64,000 nucleotides of DNA from positions 3,100,001-3,164,000 of the forward strand of contig JAUCEF010000002.1 of the NCBI GenBank assembly GCA_033558025.1, read 5' to 3'. The notes beneath the pieces were generated by a model. That model searched no databases and was not told the DNA's origin. It saw nothing but the letters and a program-made list of their open reading frames with translations. Position numbers and translations under genes: made by a program. This stretch comes from Phytophthora sp. 'mugwort'. Taxonomy: Eukaryota > Oomycota > Peronosporomycetes > Peronosporales > Peronosporaceae. Position 1 is the first letter of the stretch, and the number at the start of each line of letters is the position of its first letter. Shown piece by piece: positions 42,801-52,551 of this stretch.

Positions 42801-43960
42801 CAGATAAGATGAAGTTTGGTTTGGGCCCGTCGTGTGCGAATGCGTATGATTCTGTGAAGCTTGAAAGTTAGCAATAATCTAAATATACAGCTCACACATA
42901 CGTAGCTTACCTCGTTCCGTACCACGATGCTGTATGCGTAGCCCCATACCCGAGAAACAACCGCTGTCAAGCGTGCCTTGCAACACATCGTAATTACTGG
43001 TTACGATATCCTGTCGCTAGACCCCTGCGAAACATCATACGTGCAGCGGTATATTGCGTCCACTCAAACTCGGGGGGGGCATTTGATCTTCATGTGTGCT
43101 GCATTGCATAGAATAACAGTTTGAGGTCATTTCATTCATCAGAACAATAGCATGAAAACAATCATACCTGTTATAGAGTATTGTCCTCTCAGAGCTTCAA
43201 ACCCGAAACTTAAGGTTATTTTTTCGCTTGTACTGCTCTACCTCTTCGTCAAATCGTTCCAACTCTCGACGCCAGCTCGAAGTTGAAAGGGCGGAAGCAC
43301 GCTCACAATCTCGTCACTCTCGTTCTGCATTGACGCTAGATCTTCAATATGCTTGCTTGTGCGTTTGCGAGGCTGGTACTCCGTTGGGGTAGCATACTTG
43401 GCAGGTCATCATCACTATCTGCAACGGCATTAATCGAATCGCTCTGGTCATGGGATAGTTCATCGGAAACCTTCCGTTTCTTGGGCGAGAAGGCGAGGGG
43501 GTGTGAAGAGAATTTCTCTTCTTTTTCTTGGATGCATACTTATTCGCAACTACTAGCAACAAACAGTTGGTAAATAAATTTTCAGCCCGAGATGCTATTG
43601 CAACCACAACATAAAAGCAACATTAACATACATGGTATGTTCTTCCGTAGATTGTTGCCTTCTTCGTCGAGCGTTCTGTCCTCTCGTCGCTTACGCGCTA
43701 AATAAAGCGCACATACAGAAGGCATAAAGTTAGGTTTAGCCAAATGACGTTAATGCAGATGCAAATTGGGCCTTACCGGTTTTGGGGGCGTGATCCTCGT
43801 CGTCGGAGATATTTTCCTCCTCTTCAGCCCCCTCGTCTTCTCCCAGAACAAAGTCGTCGTCGCTGCTGTCGTCCTGCTCCATACCGAGAGTGGCAAACAT
43901 GAAGTTAAGCTGAGTCTGCTTTTTGTCGCGCCGCAAGCTTCGCTGTGCTGTCGGCACGCA
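39068..43960 (-). mobile_element. MULE-type transposon coding region with Ulp1-like protease part
   Basis: A long degraded minus-strand gene. Start region 43957-43736: KKQTQLNFMFATLG, then an acidic run (DSSDDDFVLGEDEGAEEEEN). Further exons with GT..AG gaps follow (for example LAFSPKKRKVSDELSHD at about 43500; ADMRVSPPHIANFLNDHIG at about 42720). The transposase core is at 42640-41920: MFERWGTLAMDFKYGTNN (first acid), TTATGRGFPVVDFICLNE, then LLCQFHAISYWKKIMKRPVY. Relatives have about 50 residues with the second acid between LNE and LLCQFH; that part is missing. Later pieces: MLLGIKARIDK (41750), YAKAMLELLLEHLSNLSSAS (41080). The Ulp1-like part is at 39806-39068: GWLNDSQIDFCLMTVA, HAYLYDPLIDEEYRAEME and VAVQVHNYLAGNVDWQNY. 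MULEs that carry an Ulp1 protease are known. Confidence 0.75.
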
Positions 43961-44309
43961 TACATACGGTAAGTCGTTTTATGGCCTCAGTGCACACGCC
44001 GTCTATGACGTATCGTGGTCAGTAGAACCCCGCTGGAGCCATATGTCGTCGTGGAGCTCGTCGCTCGCCGTTCGGATCGCTGGCGGCTTCCGCGATGCCA
44101 CCGTCTACCCTCTAGCCTGTCACTTTGAAAATGAACGGCTCTGGTTGATCGTACTTAGTCCAAAAACGCACTTTATCCAGCAATTATTGTAAGTTGGCGT
44201 AAAATGCGTACCTAAACGGATCGTGAAATGGGGAAGTTATACCCCTTCCGCAATTTCAGAAATCTGCTATGGCACCATATTTCCTTAAAAGCGGCCATAC
44301 ATGTCTCAT

Positions 44310-44456
44310 ATTATGGTTGTGGTAACGACTCCGATCTGCTTGTTCGCCGCAAACGACATGCGGCCTTGGATCATGGACGTCGCCAGGAACTTGTCGTAGA
44401 GCACGGAGGCGATGAGGCCGAAGGTCTGCACTTCGGTGATGACACCCAAACATCAT
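44310..44456 (-). pseudogene. MAPEG remnant (N-terminal part)
   Basis: The minus strand at about 44445-44330 encodes TEVQTFGLIASVLYDKFLAT and SMIQGRMSFAANKQI, closely like the first membrane segment of the intact gene at 45367 (AVSAALLYIKFLICTMIQGR). Nothing of the later segments is present. It lies 450 bp downstream of the intact copy. Confidence 0.75.
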
Positions 44457-44548
44457 GATTTAATTCCAGAAGTCGAGCGGAAGGTTGGGGGATGAGGTGG
44501 AGGTGCGGGGCGTATCGTGTGCGTCTATGATGGACGTCCCAGAAACTC

Positions 44549-44597
44549 GGAGCGAGGTCAGGCAGGCATGCTAATTAGTCAGCTTTGACCTCGCTCC
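44549..44597. repeat. 12-bp inverted repeat GGAGCGAGGTCA
   Basis: GGAGCGAGGTCA at 44549-44560 pairs with TGACCTCGCTCC at 44586-44597, leaving a 25-nt loop that contains GGCAGGCATG. It could be a terminator-like hairpin or the tip of a small transposon. It lies between the MAPEG remnant and the intact MAPEG gene. Confidence 0.6.
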
Positions 44598-44899
44598 AAG
44601 CTTTGCACCCACTGCTGCTCGACTACCGGTAGACTTGTTTTAATACCCAGCAAAAGAGATCGTCAGTTTTTACCGTTAGCGGTGATGCTGTAGCACTGCG
44701 TCTCGGTGGCTTTTCAGGCATTGAGGAGACCATTCTGAAGTTGCCGATCGCACCCTGCACAAGTATCGTCCAGCTCTGCACTGCGATCAGACGAATGTGT
44801 ACACCTGCTGAGTGACCGTTTACGAAATGTGATGGTCGATGTTCATGTATGATTAAATTTCTCATAAAGCTCTCCCACGCAGGATAAAGATGCAGTTAG

Positions 44900-45367
44900 T
44901 TAAAATACTGCAGCTACGATACTAGCTACTGCGGCGATGACAATGCAGGCTATGCCGACCATCCAGCAGATCATGCGGGCGCGAGGCAGACTCTGGGAGT
45001 ACACGATGGTGTGTCCGAAGCGCGCGACAGTGTAGACGAACAGCAGCAACTTGGTGATGTCGCCGTTCACACCGACGCAGATCGCACCCCAGAACACCAC
45101 GTAGGCCATAGGCATAGACTCGAGGTCGTTCTGGATGATCCGCTTCCAGCGCATCTCGTCCTCCACAGCGGTCCGCACGGCGTCGTCCAATAGGTCTGCG
45201 AAGCCTTGCTTGGGGGCGTTCTTGGCTTGCGGCAGCTGGCTGTCCTCCGTCATGCGCGTGCCGGCGGCGAAGGCCTTGCGGCCTTGAATCATCGTACAAA
45301 TCAGAAACTTGATGTACAGCAGCGCAGCGCTCACGGCGAGCATCTTGACATCGGTGAACCCTGACAT
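44900..45367 (-). CDS. MAPEG family protein (microsomal glutathione S-transferase 1-like)
   Basis: 155 residues, single exon. Signature EDEMRWKRIIQNDLESMPM lies after the first membrane helix (about 8-28) as in MGST1; three further hydrophobic segments follow (AYVVFWGAICVGVNG, LLLFVYTVARFGHTIVYS, MICWMVGIACIVIAAVASI). It has a slightly longer loop than the copy at 18518 (QAKNAPKQGFADLLDDAVRT). It probably conjugates glutathione to lipophilic compounds at a membrane. The start follows an in-frame start consistent with the paralogue's N-terminus. The 0.9-kb space to the F-box gene is shared by two divergent genes. Confidence 0.9.
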   Translation of the reverse strand: MSGFTDVKMLAVSAALLYIKFLICTMIQGRKAFAAGTRMTEDSQLPQAKNAPKQGFADLLDDAVRTAVEDEMRWKRIIQNDLESMPMAYVVFWGAICVGVNGDITKLLLFVYTVARFGHTIVYSQSLPRARMICWMVGIACIVIAAVASIVAAVF

Positions 45368-46250
45368 GGTTGAGTAGCACAGTGTCCGACACTAGGTCTG
45401 GTAGTTCAAAGCAGATGGAGTTTGGTAGTCGAGGACGCGAAATCGACAATGCTGGACGAGGACAGAGCTTTCTGCTGACACAGGTACTGCTGACGCCGCC
45501 TACCGGGACGAGATCGACGTCACTGAAGCCGACAATGTCGCCTGGACACCGACGCTCGCGAACTATCCATGCCGGTTAGCAACACCCCAGCCTGTTTTCG
45601 AGAAGATGTTCTTGTCACGGGCGCTCTATAGAGTGTCCGTTTGTCTTCGTCACTTATATATACCCGGTAATAGCCATGGACAATCAATCACGTCGCGCCA
45701 TTCGTTCGCGGCGCTCGTACGTTGAAGCTGTCGGATGAAGCGCCCAATCCGACAATCGAACGTGATCCCTTGAGTGGGATTGCGCTCTGACAGATTCCTC
45801 CCGATCTTCCACCGGCGCGGCCATGACTACAGCGAGCCTCGCATTTCCAACATATGAAAATCTGCATTCTCTTCAGCGCCATTTGCTTTCTCTGTTAATG
45901 TGCTGCAGACGCGCGTGTCGATCTTGGACTCCATGATCTTGATGTGATCGAGTTCGCCAACACTTGCGCTTCGGGCAGGCTGATGGTGACCAACGTCTCG
46001 AGGTTAGCATATCTCCTCTCACTGAATTTTGCTGCCGTCGTCCTACAGGTGGAGCCACTAAGCCTTTTCATGCCGTGTGTAGCAAGTGTAGCATAACAGC
46101 ACCCACCCAAATGATCTTCGCTGCACAACGCCTGTTTGTGGCATCATTACTACTATATTCTATTATTAATATTAGTATTACGCGCGTACAGTATTAATAA
46201 TTGAACATAATGTTACATGCATTATACCGTACAAATATCATTTAACACGG
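45368..46250. promoter_or_regulatory. Shared upstream region of the divergent MAPEG and F-box genes
   Basis: No gene seen in this 0.88 kb. Just before the F-box gene, 46238-46247 reads TCATTTAACA, which fits the oomycete initiator pattern (TCATTYY) and would place the transcript start about 58 nt before the second ATG of that gene. No such element was clear on the MAPEG side. Confidence 0.4.
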
Positions 46251-48032
46251 ATGGTACTCTGTACCATCTCCGACAAACTCACACAGCAAAGCGTCATGGT
46301 CGACAGCCGAGGCACCTCGCGCCAGTCGTCCCGCCGTGGATCCCAGCGCTCCAAGATTCCGTTACGCAGCTCGCCCATGTCGTACAAGTCGAAATCTGCA
46401 ACATCCCGCAACCGGCAGCACTCATCTCGTCCTACTCGCGAAGATATCAAGCCTCAAAGTCAATCGGCCGCTCTGCCCTCTGATGTCTGGACTCGACTGC
46501 TGCCGTTCCTCACGTGGCGCGACACCACCACAATGCGCTGCGTGAGTTCTGAGTGGAGACGAGTGGTAAACGAGGCAAAGAAGCTCCATCCGGAGTGGCG
46601 CTCGACGGTTCTGGGGCCTTCGGTCAATGGCTCCGAGAGTCTGGAGCTGCTGAAAACCAACCACTTGGGATGGGCCGACACGCGTTTCGCGCCAGACTTG
46701 GTCCTGCTCACAGCTGCTAGTAGAGAGCCCAGTCCGTGGCACAGCGGCGGGTATTGGGAGGAGGCCATTGCAGCTATTGAGGGGGCGAGACTGCTATCTC
46801 CGAGGTGTCGAATCGTCGCAGTGTTCACGATGAACGCGGTTCTGGGACGAGCGAGTGACGTGGAAACTGAGGACGACTCTAGTGCCGTCATACTGTCAAT
46901 TTCCGTCGCTCATTTACCCGAGACGACGCTAGAGATGGAGATATTCGACAGGAAAGAACTGAGGAGATGTCAACGAGGAGTGGAGCTCGATAACCCGTTC
47001 ACGGTGTTAAAGGAGGACGAGTCGCCCTCTTTCATGCTCTTTGGAGTGAACGATCAGAGCGCGAGTCAATTGGTGTCTGTAGTGGAGAGATGGAATCCCC
47101 AAGCTACAGTTGTGGGGGCCGTGTCACCATTAATGGATCGATGTGTCCCTCTTGCAACGTACCTTAGTGGAGTTACAGTACCAGTCGATCATCAGAAGCG
47201 AAAGACTCGAAAACACAAGCACCAAACAGTCTCTCGGCGTCGTCCTCGTCCACAGAGTCAAGTCGTTTTCCCTTCGACGATGCTGCTTCGTTTACATGGC
47301 AATGTCAGCATTAAGTCCTTCTCCTCAAGCGGCTATTACCCGATCACGTCCGTGATTCGATGCGAGCGTGCGAGTGTTGCTGAGGCACTCAGCCAAGTGG
47401 TCACGTACGATTTCGTCTCAATGCTCAGCCACGACACGTCTACAGAAGTCCCTCCTCAACACCGCGTCATGGACCTCCTCGAACCGGCCCAAAGGTTTGC
47501 AATAGAGCAGGAAGGCAGACCGCTCAACATCTTTTCATGCGCTGACAGTGCGCCACTCGAGCACCTTTTTGAGTGTTGCAAGACCACCGAACCCCCGCTG
47601 CCTATTGCTATGACACAAATCAATCGCTTGGAGTTTGTCTTCTGGTTGCAAGACGCCTTGATGTCGCTGCCAGGTTGTTACTGGCAGGAAGGAGCGTATG
47701 GAATTCTTGCCTCGCATCACCCGACGCGAACATCTCAAGCGCTAATTGAGGCCCTTCGACGTACAAAACGAGCTTTGTCTGTGGCTAACGAGCGTGCTTT
47801 TGGAGCTTTCCTGGCTGTGGGAGCTTTGAATGAAGTCGAGGACGTAGCACACCTGAACGAGGTCAATCAACTCTGCAACGACGTTTTCCAGGAGCTCCAG
47901 CTGGGGGGGTGTATGGTGAGTAGCAGCATCGGTCCTGTTGCATTCCCTGGGCTTCAACCACCTATAGTGACGAACGTCGCAAAGCTACAAACACATACAA
48001 CTTGCGGAGCGATATTCTACACGAAGGCATGA
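46251..48032 (+). CDS. F-box protein, probably F-box/FIST (FBXO22-like)
   Basis: Single-exon ORF of 593 residues. An F-box is clear at residues 74-112: ALPSDVWTRLLPFLTWRD, TTMRCVSSEWRRVV. F-box proteins are substrate adaptors of SCF ubiquitin ligases. The remaining 480 residues have an alternating strand/helix pattern with PSFMLFGVNDQSASQLVSVV and WNPQATVVGAVSPLMD, and end with CMVSSSIGPVAFPGLQ and HTTCGAIFYTK, which resembles the FIST domains of FBXO22; that part is weaker. Residues 17-60 are Ser/Arg-rich. The likely start is the second ATG (46296, residue 16), since the initiator-like TCATTT at 46238 leaves almost no leader for the first. The gene ends 76 bp from the oppositely oriented Myb/SANT-like gene. 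Confidence 0.75.
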   Translation: MVLCTISDKLTQQSVMVDSRGTSRQSSRRGSQRSKIPLRSSPMSYKSKSATSRNRQHSSRPTREDIKPQSQSAALPSDVWTRLLPFLTWRDTTTMRCVSSEWRRVVNEAKKLHPEWRSTVLGPSVNGSESLELLKTNHLGWADTRFAPDLVLLTAASREPSPWHSGGYWEEAIAAIEGARLLSPRCRIVAVFTMNAVLGRASDVETEDDSSAVILSISVAHLPETTLEMEIFDRKELRRCQRGVELDNPFTVLKEDESPSFMLFGVNDQSASQLVSVVERWNPQATVVGAVSPLMDRCVPLATYLSGVTVPVDHQKRKTRKHKHQTVSRRRPRPQSQVVFPSTMLLRLHGNVSIKSFSSSGYYPITSVIRCERASVAEALSQVVTYDFVSMLSHDTSTEVPPQHRVMDLLEPAQRFAIEQEGRPLNIFSCADSAPLEHLFECCKTTEPPLPIAMTQINRLEFVFWLQDALMSLPGCYWQEGAYGILASHHPTRTSQALIEALRRTKRALSVANERAFGAFLAVGALNEVEDVAHLNEVNQLCNDVFQELQLGGCMVSSSIGPVAFPGLQPPIVTNVAKLQTHTTCGAIFYTKA

Positions 48033-48108
48033 GCAAACTTCGAGAAATACAGCGCAATAGTTAAGCATAATGAAGGGAGCCTCGACTTGGCCAATACATC
48101 CGACAGAT

Positions 48109-51100
48109 TTACGCCCGGCCACTGGTTCCGAACAACTGGCGCATCAGCTCATTGTCTTTGACTTTCTCAACGTCGCGTTGCTGCTGCAGTCGCTGGAAAA
48201 TCTCGACCAAAGTCTGACCTTGCCGCTCAGCTACTCGCTCCAAGAACGAGCCGTTGCCAGTGTCAACCGGGAAACTATCTTGGATCTTCCGTAACAAAAA
48301 GTCGTGATGATCCTTGCGAGCATCGGCACTGTCCTTCCGAAAGCGTTTCACAGCTGCTTCCAGTTTCCTGTTTTGCTTTTGAATGATCTCCGTGATGTAC
48401 AATGTCGAGGAACCTTCGACATTAATATCAGTACTTCTCGTGCGCTTGCGAGACAGAGACTTGGAGACACGGCTAGCGTCTGAATCACGACGAACAATTC
48501 TACGTCGCGATGAAGGAGTCGGTGCGTCTTCTTCTGGCTCTGCCACAATCTGAGCGCTCGAGTCGCTGCCAGAAGCCCCGTCCTCGGATGATTCCGGGGA
48601 CGACGAATCTGCCTCTTCACCTGCAGACTCTTCCTCTTTTTGTAACAAAACTTCGTGTTTTTTCGCAACTGGAGTCATTCTCTTCTTCAAGACGCACCGT
48701 TCAACAACAGCTTCAATATCAACGTAGCGAGACGACGTAGCGTCATTCGGGGGCTTGTACGTCTTCTTCTTTATCTCGCCCAGCTTGGCGCGCAGCTCAG
48801 CATCGATTCCGTCAATCAAGTCATAGATTTCTTCGTCAACCGTAGTCAAACCATTGAAGCTGCGGTAAGCCTTGCTCATCTTCATCGTGATGGCGTCACG
48901 GTCAGCGAGGTCAAGCTCAAACCAGGAAAGGCAGTTGGTCTCTGTTGCCTTCTGATTGTAGAAGTAAATGAACTCGTACGAGTCCAGAACAAACCTCGCT
49001 AAGCCCACAGCCGCAGCCAGCGAATTCGTTCCGCCCAGTTCTTCATATCGGCGATAAAAACGGTCTTTTTCCTCCTCGAACACGTAGCGGCGACTCCGTC
49101 TCCCTTCCAGCAACTCGCCACACGCTTCACCCAGCAACAGAAGCTCCTCTTTACTCCAGTTTGCTGCGACATATTTTTCAGGTTTCTGGCCAGCATGACC
49201 CTTCATTCCTTGCTCCTTGGCATCTTTTGTATCAAAGCGACCTGGTGAGTACTTGAGAGGTCTCCCTGGCTTGCGTTTTCCGCCAAATTTCTTGTACGCT
49301 CCACTCGTTTTCCTGTGTAAAATCCGCGCCAAAGCATTGAACATTTCCTTGTTGAGATCTATAATCGTCTTGTTCCCCCAGCTACGAAGCTCAACCATTC
49401 GCTGTTCCACTGTCATGTCGAACCACGCTGAACTGTCGCCTTGGTCTGCGATAAATGCAGAGATCCCCATAAAAGAAGACTTTAACGCGATCATTTTGTT
49501 TCGCACACTATGTAGACTTCGATTCCGGTTGGACGATCCCTCCTGCTTCATGAAGAGTGCAAACGTGTCATTCAGAGCAGACGTCAACTTGCTGGTCTTC
49601 GCCATTCCGGAGGCTTCTTCCCACGCTTGGATCAAACTCCATATCTCCTCCACAGGCCAGTTATTCCCCTTCTTTTCATCAGACGCGGGGTCTGTTTTGC
49701 TTCCACGTTTTCCGTCTGCTATCGCCAGTTCGGACACGGAAGATTCAGAATCTGACGACCAAAACGCCTCTGTCTTCTTGCGAGTTGATCGAGGGCGCAA
49801 CGAGATACCATCCGTAGGGGTATTTGGTGCATGTGGCGGCAAAGTTGGCGGTGAAACTGGAGCTGGCACCCCCACGAATGAAGTTTTGGTGACCAGTGCG
49901 AACATCTCCGCGTCAAGATCCACAAACTTCAATGGAACGTTCGTGCACTGCTGATATGCTCGTTTCTGGATAGGAGGCATCTCAAACCAAGACGGACTGT
50001 CGGCCTCAGAACGACTGTCGTTGCACGCCTTGATATATGCGTACGAAGCCAGGATATATCTCCATTGTTGTGCCATTGACTTTAAGTCTCGTCGGATAGG
50101 AGTGTCGGTGTCTCCAGCATGTTTTCGACGGGCAACAAAAGCGTCATAAATCAACAATTCACGGTCTGTCTGTGACAATTCCTTGTCGGTAGGAACGTTC
50201 ATGACATCGGCGCACGCTTTAATCAAGTCTGACGACTCCATCGTGGCCCATTTCGCTGTTTTCGACACTTGATTAGCATCGGCTCCTAGCTTGGAATCTT
50301 TGATCTCCTTAAAACTTTTCATCTTCTTTTTGAGTTTAGGCAGAGGAGGTGGACGAAGGCTTCGCACCTCGGCCAGCTTGCTGTCCATGGCAAGAATCCG
50401 CCCCAAACCGTCATACATATCTTTCGTGAGGTCAACCGAGTTGCGATTTTTCCACGACCGCAATAAAGTCATCCTCGTGCCTTCTGGAATTTCGTGATAC
50501 AAAGGCTCCCCCTTAGCCTTCTGCGACTCATTGAACGCGTGGATGTGGCTGTATGAAAACTTGAGTGAACTCCGTCGTGCAGCAAGAGCGGTACTGTTAC
50601 GCACTGACGATCCACCCTGCATCTCGACAAATTCACGATACATTTCCCTATTGAGGGACAGTCGCTGGCCCGGATCACTGTTACACACGAGAATCGCGGC
50701 CTTCTCCCACGCGTCAATTAGGAGCTGGAGTTCGCTGTTCTCCCATAAGTGGCCATTGGGACCGTCCGCATGAATCTTGCGCTTCCTTTTCCCCCATCTG
50801 CCATCGCTCGCAGGTATTTCATTAACGTCTGGTAGTGCTTTCTGCTCTTCGACCTGATCGCTTCTCGACTGAACAGGTTTAACCGCGTTGCTAGCGTGGA
50901 ACGGATTAGCTGGGAGCTTGGGGGCCAAAGTCTTCTGGATGACGTGGTCTGGTGTAGAACGGCTCACAGCAGATGAAAGTACCTTGTCCACAAAACGAGT
51001 TTGGGCAGGAACAGGAGCAGCAGCAGTTCTTACTGCATTACAATCCTCCGCAACTGCACTAAAAGAAGGTCTTGATGCTGAAATACCCTGACGAGGAGCA

Positions 51101-52551
51101 GACGATGGCACTGTCTTCGCACTTGGATCTGCATCGACTATTGCCTTCGTGGTGCGGTACATTCCACCCACATTGGGTTTGGGTGCAATCACTGTGTTCC
51201 GATCAGTGGTCACTGAAAGACTGGGAGTTTGTCTAGTGCGTATATCATCAGTACGGACGAGCATCGGAGTCTTCTCCGCCACGGAAACGCTCCTTGTGAG
51301 AGACTCGGATGTCTTCTCTTCCTTGTTAATATCCATACGACTCTGGATAACCATCCTGGGAATTGCTGCTTTCTCTTCGTCACTGTCGTCAACAACGCTT
51401 GGTGGTTGTGACGATAACGTGCTGCCGGTTTCTTCTTCTTCGTCGTCGTCTTTACCTTCCTGATTCAGTTTCAAACCCTTCAATTTCTTCGACGATCTTC
51501 CTGATTTCCGTCCAGCACGTCCAGTCGCTGAGTTTAAAGCCTTTGAGCTCGCCATTTTCGTACGACGCATGTCTTCAAGTGCAACCGCTCGGGTGTCCAG
51601 CGAGATAACGTCGTGTAATTCCGCATACATCTCCGTCGATAAATCCAACAAGTTGGCATTCTTCCATGACCGCATCACATTCTGCCGCGTGGTCGCAGGT
51701 AACTCCGTAAACTTGGGGTCTCCATTCATTTCTTGGATCTTGTCGAACGCCGAGATCCTTGAATACGACTGTTTCAGCACTCTACGACGCGTTGCCAGTC
51801 CTGATAAGTTGCGCATATTCTTGCCCCCTTGTAAAGCATCAAACTGTCGAAACATCTCGTGAACAATCGACATGGGTTCCCCGCTCTTACTCTCACAGAC
51901 CATTTGAGCAGCAGAACCCCAAGCTTTCACCAGCTGCATCATCTCTACCGGTGACCACGGGTTGCTAGAAGTTCGCGCCGGGACCGGTTGCTTCTTCGCG
52001 GCGACCTTTAACCCGGCAGAACTCGTCGAAGCCTTGGCGTTCGACGTCGCGGAAGCACGTGTGGGTCTTGTCTCCATCCTGGTCGTGCCCGTTGCCTCCT
52101 GTAGCTCCTTTTGACGTCTCCTCAGAGGCAGAACAGGATCTTCGTCTCCTCCTTTGCTCACGATCCTCCCCAACGCTTGAAACATGACGGGGGTGATCTC
52201 CACAAGGCTCGAATTGAGCTTCTTCCAGCTACTCAAGGTTTCCGTTCGTCTGGCCACGGGCAACTCAAAAAACGACGGGAGATTCTTTACTTTCTGCTCC
52301 GTGTCAAAGCCCCTTATATAGAGGTACGAGAACTTGAGCGCGCTGCGTTTACTGGTGAGCGCCGCCTTGTTGCGCCGCGTTGACCCGCCGCGGAGCGCCA
52401 CAAAGTGCTTGAACACGGCATCGTGCAGGTTCTGCGCGCCGGCGTCGCGCGGACGGGAGGCCGCTAGCTCCCATGCCGTCACCAAGTCGCCGAACTCGTC
52501 CAGGGTCCACGCGTTGAAGCGCGGCGTGCCCGAGTCCTCGCTGCTGGGCAT
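48109..52551 (-). CDS. Giant protein with six Myb/SANT-like repeats
   Basis: A single 4.4-kb exon encodes 1,480 residues. Six repeats of about 120 residues are visible: 13-131, 197-316, 601-722, 766-889, 963-1080 and 1129-1249. Each opens with a Trp-acid-Leu pattern (AWTLDEFGDLVTAW, PWSPVEMMQLVKAW, LWENSELQLLIDAW, KWATMESSDLIKAC, NWPVEEIWSLIQAW, NWSKEELLLLGEAC), has a middle RR..LK.SY..I.AF, and closes with RSWKN, then DL...MY or DLN.EMF. The start looks like a SANT/Myb-like helix; the whole unit is longer than classical Myb. Other parts: acidic run (DDDEEEE, 368-374), basic stretches (GKRKRK at 587, KPKLKKKMK-like at 739), an AT-hook-like KRKPGRPLK at 1092-1100, Ser/Glu-rich 1306-1345 and a coiled-coil C-terminus (about 1385-1470). 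It is probably a nuclear DNA- or chromatin-binding protein. No ORF break is seen. Confidence 0.85.
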   Translation of the reverse strand: MPSSEDSGTPRFNAWTLDEFGDLVTAWELAASRPRDAGAQNLHDAVFKHFVALRGGSTRRNKAALTSKRSALKFSYLYIRGFDTEQKVKNLPSFFELPVARRTETLSSWKKLNSSLVEITPVMFQALGRIVSKGGDEDPVLPLRRRQKELQEATGTTRMETRPTRASATSNAKASTSSAGLKVAAKKQPVPARTSSNPWSPVEMMQLVKAWGSAAQMVCESKSGEPMSIVHEMFRQFDALQGGKNMRNLSGLATRRRVLKQSYSRISAFDKIQEMNGDPKFTELPATTRQNVMRSWKNANLLDLSTEMYAELHDVISLDTRAVALEDMRRTKMASSKALNSATGRAGRKSGRSSKKLKGLKLNQEGKDDDEEEETGSTLSSQPPSVVDDSDEEKAAIPRMVIQSRMDINKEEKTSESLTRSVSVAEKTPMLVRTDDIRTRQTPSLSVTTDRNTVIAPKPNVGGMYRTTKAIVDADPSAKTVPSSAPRQGISASRPSFSAVAEDCNAVRTAAAPVPAQTRFVDKVLSSAVSRSTPDHVIQKTLAPKLPANPFHASNAVKPVQSRSDQVEEQKALPDVNEIPASDGRWGKRKRKIHADGPNGHLWENSELQLLIDAWEKAAILVCNSDPGQRLSLNREMYREFVEMQGGSSVRNSTALAARRSSLKFSYSHIHAFNESQKAKGEPLYHEIPEGTRMTLLRSWKNRNSVDLTKDMYDGLGRILAMDSKLAEVRSLRPPPLPKLKKKMKSFKEIKDSKLGADANQVSKTAKWATMESSDLIKACADVMNVPTDKELSQTDRELLIYDAFVARRKHAGDTDTPIRRDLKSMAQQWRYILASYAYIKACNDSRSEADSPSWFEMPPIQKRAYQQCTNVPLKFVDLDAEMFALVTKTSFVGVPAPVSPPTLPPHAPNTPTDGISLRPRSTRKKTEAFWSSDSESSVSELAIADGKRGSKTDPASDEKKGNNWPVEEIWSLIQAWEEASGMAKTSKLTSALNDTFALFMKQEGSSNRNRSLHSVRNKMIALKSSFMGISAFIADQGDSSAWFDMTVEQRMVELRSWGNKTIIDLNKEMFNALARILHRKTSGAYKKFGGKRKPGRPLKYSPGRFDTKDAKEQGMKGHAGQKPEKYVAANWSKEELLLLGEACGELLEGRRSRRYVFEEEKDRFYRRYEELGGTNSLAAAVGLARFVLDSYEFIYFYNQKATETNCLSWFELDLADRDAITMKMSKAYRSFNGLTTVDEEIYDLIDGIDAELRAKLGEIKKKTYKPPNDATSSRYVDIEAVVERCVLKKRMTPVAKKHEVLLQKEEESAGEEADSSSPESSEDGASGSDSSAQIVAEPEEDAPTPSSRRRIVRRDSDASRVSKSLSRKRTRSTDINVEGSSTLYITEIIQKQNRKLEAAVKRFRKDSADARKDHHDFLLRKIQDSFPVDTGNGSFLERVAERQGQTLVEIFQRLQQQRDVEKVKDNELMRQLFGTSGRA

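Noticed and set aside
47143..47355. Small ORFs inside the F-box and Myb/SANT-like genes on other frames
   Set aside because: Shadows of the long frames.
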